Made by a program: the position numbers and the translations under genes. The notes below the pieces were generated by a model. That model had not been told where the DNA came from, made no database searches, and saw nothing but the letters and a program-made list of their open reading frames with translations. Below are positions 1 through 7,630 of a DNA stretch of 7,630 nt, piece by piece. The stretch is from Actinomycetes bacterium (GTDB taxonomy: Bacteria; Actinomycetota; Actinomycetes; Actinomycetales; Cellulomonadaceae), in assembly GCA_023430425.1 (NCBI GenBank), contig JAEZAR010000216.1, positions 1 to 7,630 of the forward strand, in the 5' to 3' direction. Numbering within the stretch: the first letter of the stretch is position 1; the number at the start of each line of letters is the position of its first letter.

Positions 1-11
1 GCCCCACGCTC

Positions 12-5942
<5,931 letters not shown>

Positions 5943-5946
5943 GGGA

Positions 5947-5953
5947 CCCCCTC
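5947..5953 (-). promoter_or_regulatory. ribosome binding site of the amylopullulanase
   Basis: On the minus strand GAGGGGG lies 4 nt before the ATG at 5942 (7 nt counting from its GAGG core). It supports this start over the upstream in-frame ones, which lie beyond the promoter. Confidence 0.7.
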
Positions 5954-5967
5954 GTCGCCAGTGCTCG

Positions 5968-5987
5968 ACTTTCACCCGGGTGAAAGT
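5968..5987. promoter_or_regulatory. perfect 20-bp palindrome, probable operator
   Basis: ACTTTCACCC is followed directly by its reverse complement GGGTGAAAGT, with a CG dinucleotide at the centre; symmetry stops at both flanks. It lies about 5-25 nt downstream of the predicted transcription start and 26 nt before the start codon, the classic place for a repressor to block elongation or initiation. The central CG fits LacI-family operators, but the family of the binding protein cannot be told from the site alone. Confidence 0.65.
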
Positions 5988-5999
5988 GCCGGTGGGCGG

Positions 6000-6029
6000 A
6001 CTGTAACGACTTACAGCAAGATCCAGCAA
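6000..6029 (-). promoter_or_regulatory. predicted sigma-70-type promoter of the amylopullulanase
   Basis: Read on the minus strand, a -35 box TTGCTG (6024-6029) is followed after 18 nt by a -10 box TACAGT (6000-6005), which fits TAnnnT and matches 4 of 6 consensus positions. Transcription would start near 5992-5994, giving a leader of about 50 nt. The region is markedly more AT-rich than its surroundings. TTGCTG occurs again 10 nt further on (6014-6019), in the spacer. Confidence 0.65.
6001..6016. promoter_or_regulatory. cre-like inverted repeat over the -10 box
   Basis: CTGTAA (6001-6006) and TTACAG (6011-6016) are perfect inverted arms around CGAC. The core TGTAA-N4-TTACA has the same arms and spacing as the CcpA/LacI-family cre consensus TGTAAGCGCTTACA, but the centre is not a CG dinucleotide on the symmetry axis. 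It covers five of the six bases of the -10 box, so a bound protein would block the promoter. The regulator is not in the window. Confidence 0.5.
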
Positions 6030-6106
6030 TGGGATGACCGGGGTGCGCGCGCTCCCATCTCCAGCGCGGTCCCGGCCGCTCGCAGGACCTGCCGCTTCCG
6101 GGGGGC

Positions 6107-6116
6107 GGGGAGAGGA
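6107..6116 (+). promoter_or_regulatory. ribosome binding site that decides the start of the NTF2-like gene
   Basis: The purine run GGGGAGAGGA ends 8 nt before the ATG at 6125. An in-frame ATG at 6116 overlaps this run and would leave no spacing, so 6125 is the better start. Confidence 0.65.
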
Positions 6117-6124
6117 TGGACGGC

Positions 6125-6514
6125 ATGGCTGACACGACCCCGCACACCTCCACCCCGAGCAGCGACGACCTGGTGCCCCTCGAGGAGGCCGGCTGGCGGG
6201 CGTTGCGCTCCGGCGGCGCTGCGGCACGGGCGTTCTACGACGACGTGCTGGACGAGCAGGTCACCATGCTGCTGCCCGGCGGCCTGGTCCTCGCGGACCG
6301 CGACGCGGCCCTGGACTCCATGGCCGGACCGCCGTGGGACGAGGTCGAGCTGTCGGACTGGGCGGTGCACGCACTGACCGACGACGTCGCGCTCCTCACC
6401 TACGCGGCGCAGGCCCGCCGCGGCGAGATGCGGTACGCCGCTCTCGTCTCCAGCCTCTACGCGCGGCGCCCGGGCGGGTGGCGGCTGGCCGCCCACCAGC
6501 AGACCCCGCGCTGA
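6125..6514 (+). CDS. NTF2-like / SnoaL-DUF4440-type protein of unknown function
   Basis: A 129-residue soluble protein with the size and pattern of the NTF2-like cone fold (SnoaL/DUF4440 group). A first helix, LEEAGWRALRSGGAAARAFYDDVL (19-42), is followed by a strand VTMLLPGGLVLADRDAALDSM (46-66), then VHALTDDVALLTYAAQAR (81-98) and a final strand pair ending GGWRLAAHQQTP (117-128), the most recognisable phrase. There is no signal peptide or membrane segment, so it is cytoplasmic. Members include small enzymes and binding proteins, and the substrate cannot be predicted here. It diverges from the amylopullulanase, sharing a 182-bp gap in which no plus-strand promoter is evident, and its stop lies 8 bp from that of the convergent esterase. 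No functional link to starch use is shown. Confidence 0.85.
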   Translation: MADTTPHTSTPSSDDLVPLEEAGWRALRSGGAAARAFYDDVLDEQVTMLLPGGLVLADRDAALDSMAGPPWDEVELSDWAVHALTDDVALLTYAAQARRGEMRYAALVSSLYARRPGGWRLAAHQQTPR

Positions 6515-6522
6515 CGAGGCCC

Positions 6523-7551
6523 TCAGCCGTCGAGGTGCTCCGAGAAGAAGGCGACGAAGTCCTGAGCGAACGCCTCGTCGAGCCGGTGCGTCCCGTCGAA
6601 CGGGTCGGCGGTCACCGGCACCCCGGCGTCCGCGAGCAGGGAGGCGAGGTAGGCCGACCCCTCGGGGATCCAGGCGTAGGAGTCCCGCTCGCCCCAGACG
6701 AGGCGCACGGCGGTGAGCCGGTCGGGCAGGGCCAGGTGCTCGCCGACCTTGCGCGCCAGGTCGCCGAAGCCCGACTCCCAGGCGGCGACCGCGGCCGGGT
6801 CCTGCTCCGCCAGCGGGGCGCGCGGGTCGATGGGCAGGTGGTGGGGGTACGGAGCCGCGGGGTCCGGGGCGAACGCTGCGCCGTAGCTGGCCCAGGCGCC
6901 GTTCGACGCCAGGAAGCCCGCCAGGCCGTCCTCGGGCCGGAACAGCCCGGGCGACGCGGCGTACAGGGCCGAGAACACGTCCGGGTGGCGCAGCCCGATG
7001 TTGACGGTCCCCGAGCCGCCCATCGAGAACCCGGACAGGCCGCGGGCGGACGCCTCGGGGACGGTCCGGTAGGTCGCGTCCACGTGGGCGACCAGGTCGA
7101 CGACGAGCGCGTCCTCCGCGTCGCCGGTCACGGGCGAGTTCGCGTAGAACGTGTTCCCGATCGAGCTCTCCCCGTCCAGCTCCACGACGACCAGCTCCGT
7201 CATGCCCTCCGTGAGCATGAGGTCCCACATGGCGGCCGTGTACCCGCGCAGCCGACCCGCGGGCTCGTCCGAGCCAGCGAGGAAGTACACGACCGGGTAG
7301 CGCGCGTCGGAGGTGTCGTACGTCGGTGGCAGGTGCACGACGAGGTCGCGCTCCGCGGGGTCGCCGAGGAGGTTGCCGGCCAGCGACGGCGTCGGCACCG
7401 TCTCCTCGACGGTGCGGCCCCGGGGCGCGGTGACCGCCCCGCCGGACGACGACGGGCTCGGGGCCGGGTCGGCCGGCGCCGTGCAGCCCGCGAGGGGGAC
7501 GGCGATGGCGACGGCGAGCCAGAGGCCCGCGACCCCCCGCCCCGCCCGCAC
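6523..7551 (-). CDS. lipoprotein esterase, alpha/beta-hydrolase fold (putative esterase / esterase D-like)
   Basis: A 342-residue surface lipoprotein. Residues 1-23 form a lipoprotein signal with hydrophobic core VAGLWLAVAIAVP and lipobox LAGC; Cys23 would be acylated. A Pro/Ser linker (24-38) follows. The hydrolase body has YPVVYFLAG (85-93), the nucleophile elbow GFSMG (174-178) with Ser176, a probable acid Asp290 in WGERDSY, and His322 in DGTHRLDE. This order matches the putative esterase family PF00756, which includes esterase D, enterochelin esterase, feruloyl esterase and antigen 85 relatives. The usual His-Gly after strand 3 is Ala92-Gly93 here. The start is GTG at 7551, with AGGAGGGG just upstream. 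The substrate is unknown; release of acyl groups from polysaccharides or lipids outside the membrane is inference. Confidence 0.88.
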   Translation of the reverse strand: MRAGRGVAGLWLAVAIAVPLAGCTAPADPAPSPSSSGGAVTAPRGRTVEETVPTPSLAGNLLGDPAERDLVVHLPPTYDTSDARYPVVYFLAGSDEPAGRLRGYTAAMWDLMLTEGMTELVVVELDGESSIGNTFYANSPVTGDAEDALVVDLVAHVDATYRTVPEASARGLSGFSMGGSGTVNIGLRHPDVFSALYAASPGLFRPEDGLAGFLASNGAWASYGAAFAPDPAAPYPHHLPIDPRAPLAEQDPAAVAAWESGFGDLARKVGEHLALPDRLTAVRLVWGERDSYAWIPEGSAYLASLLADAGVPVTADPFDGTHRLDEAFAQDFVAFFSEHLDG

Positions 7552-7553
7552 GT

Positions 7554-7561
7554 CCCCTCCT
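7554..7561 (-). promoter_or_regulatory. ribosome binding site of the esterase gene
   Basis: AGGAGGGG on the minus strand, with 4 nt between its AGGAGG part and the GTG start at 7551. It is the strongest Shine-Dalgarno match in the window and supports the GTG start. Confidence 0.75.
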
Positions 7562-7564
7562 GAC

Positions 7565-7589
7565 GCGGCCCGCCGCGCGGTCGGGCCGC
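7565..7589. repeat. GC inverted repeat upstream of the esterase gene
   Basis: GCGGCCCG (7565-7572) and CGGGCCGC (7582-7589) are perfect 8-bp arms around a 9-nt loop that itself contains the palindrome CCGCGCGG. It sits 3 nt upstream of the esterase ribosome site. It has no T-run, so it is not a standard intrinsic terminator. It could be a leader hairpin, an operator, or chance in such GC-rich DNA. The remaining 7590-7630 shows no gene or clear promoter. Confidence 0.4.
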
Positions 7590-7630
7590 CACGTCGAAGC
7601 GGAAGGACTCCGGCGCCCCGGGGGGGCCCG

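Noticed and set aside
6029..6058. Possible inverted repeat ATGGGA ... TCCCAT with an 18-nt gap in the divergent region.
   Set aside because: Only 6-bp arms with a wide gap and no symmetry beyond them; too weak to call an operator.
5943..6227. In-frame N-terminal extension of the amylopullulanase by 95 residues.
   Set aside because: It would place translation upstream of the predicted promoter, overlap the divergent gene, and bury the signal peptide behind a low-complexity Arg/Pro stretch. The ATG at 5942 has its own ribosome site.
6334..7563. Plus-strand 409-codon open frame opposite the esterase, and the 405-codon minus-strand frame 6011-7228.
   Set aside because: Both are Arg/Gly/Val-rich shadows. 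The esterase frame has the lipobox, linker and catalytic triad.
7560..7630. Possible end of another gene on the minus strand upstream of the esterase.
   Set aside because: All three minus-strand frames stay open through this stretch and into the esterase gene, with no stop codon to end a separate gene and no recognisable protein sequence; 79 nt is too little to judge.

Overview
The window is very GC-rich, with almost every third codon position G or C and long spurious open frames antisense to the real genes. Together with the protein styles (a multidomain secreted amylopullulanase, an LAGC-type lipoprotein and a short NTF2-like protein), this suggests a high-GC actinobacterium, perhaps of the Cellulomonas/Cellulosimicrobium/Isoptericola type. 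That placement is by resemblance only; no marker gene is present.

Layout. About 78% of the window (12-5942, minus strand) is one gene for a 1976-residue secreted amylopullulanase. In order it has: an export signal; one X25 module; a complete GH13 alpha-amylase barrel with its C-terminal beta domain; a fibronectin-III-like module; a Pro/Glu linker; two more X25 modules; a pullulanase N2-like region with a CBM48-like module; a complete GH13 pullulanase barrel; a pullulanase C-terminal beta domain; and a striking tail with 13 Trp in its last 33 residues. The catalytic residues of both barrels can be read and are intact. The protein should cut both the alpha-1,4 and alpha-1,6 bonds of starch, glycogen or pullulan outside the cell.

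The 182-bp divergent gap 5943-6124 carries a readable minus-strand promoter (TTGCTG, 18 nt, TACAGT). Two inverted repeats sit where repressors would act: a cre-like TGTAA-N4-TTACA over the -10 box, and a perfect 20-bp palindrome (5968-5987) just after the predicted transcription start. This implies that the amylopullulanase is controlled by sugar supply through one or two repressors not encoded here.

On the other side of the gap, a plus-strand gene (6125-6514) encodes a 129-residue NTF2/SnoaL-like protein of unknown role. It converges, with only 8 bp between stop codons, on a minus-strand gene (6523-7551) for a lipoprotein esterase of the alpha/beta-hydrolase fold. Sequence 7552-7630 holds the esterase ribosome binding site and a GC hairpin, with no supported gene. 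No RNA genes, CRISPR arrays, insertion sequences or phage features were seen.

I see no clearly new multi-gene system. The least ordinary features are the tryptophan-rich tail repeat of the amylopullulanase and the layered operator region in front of it.
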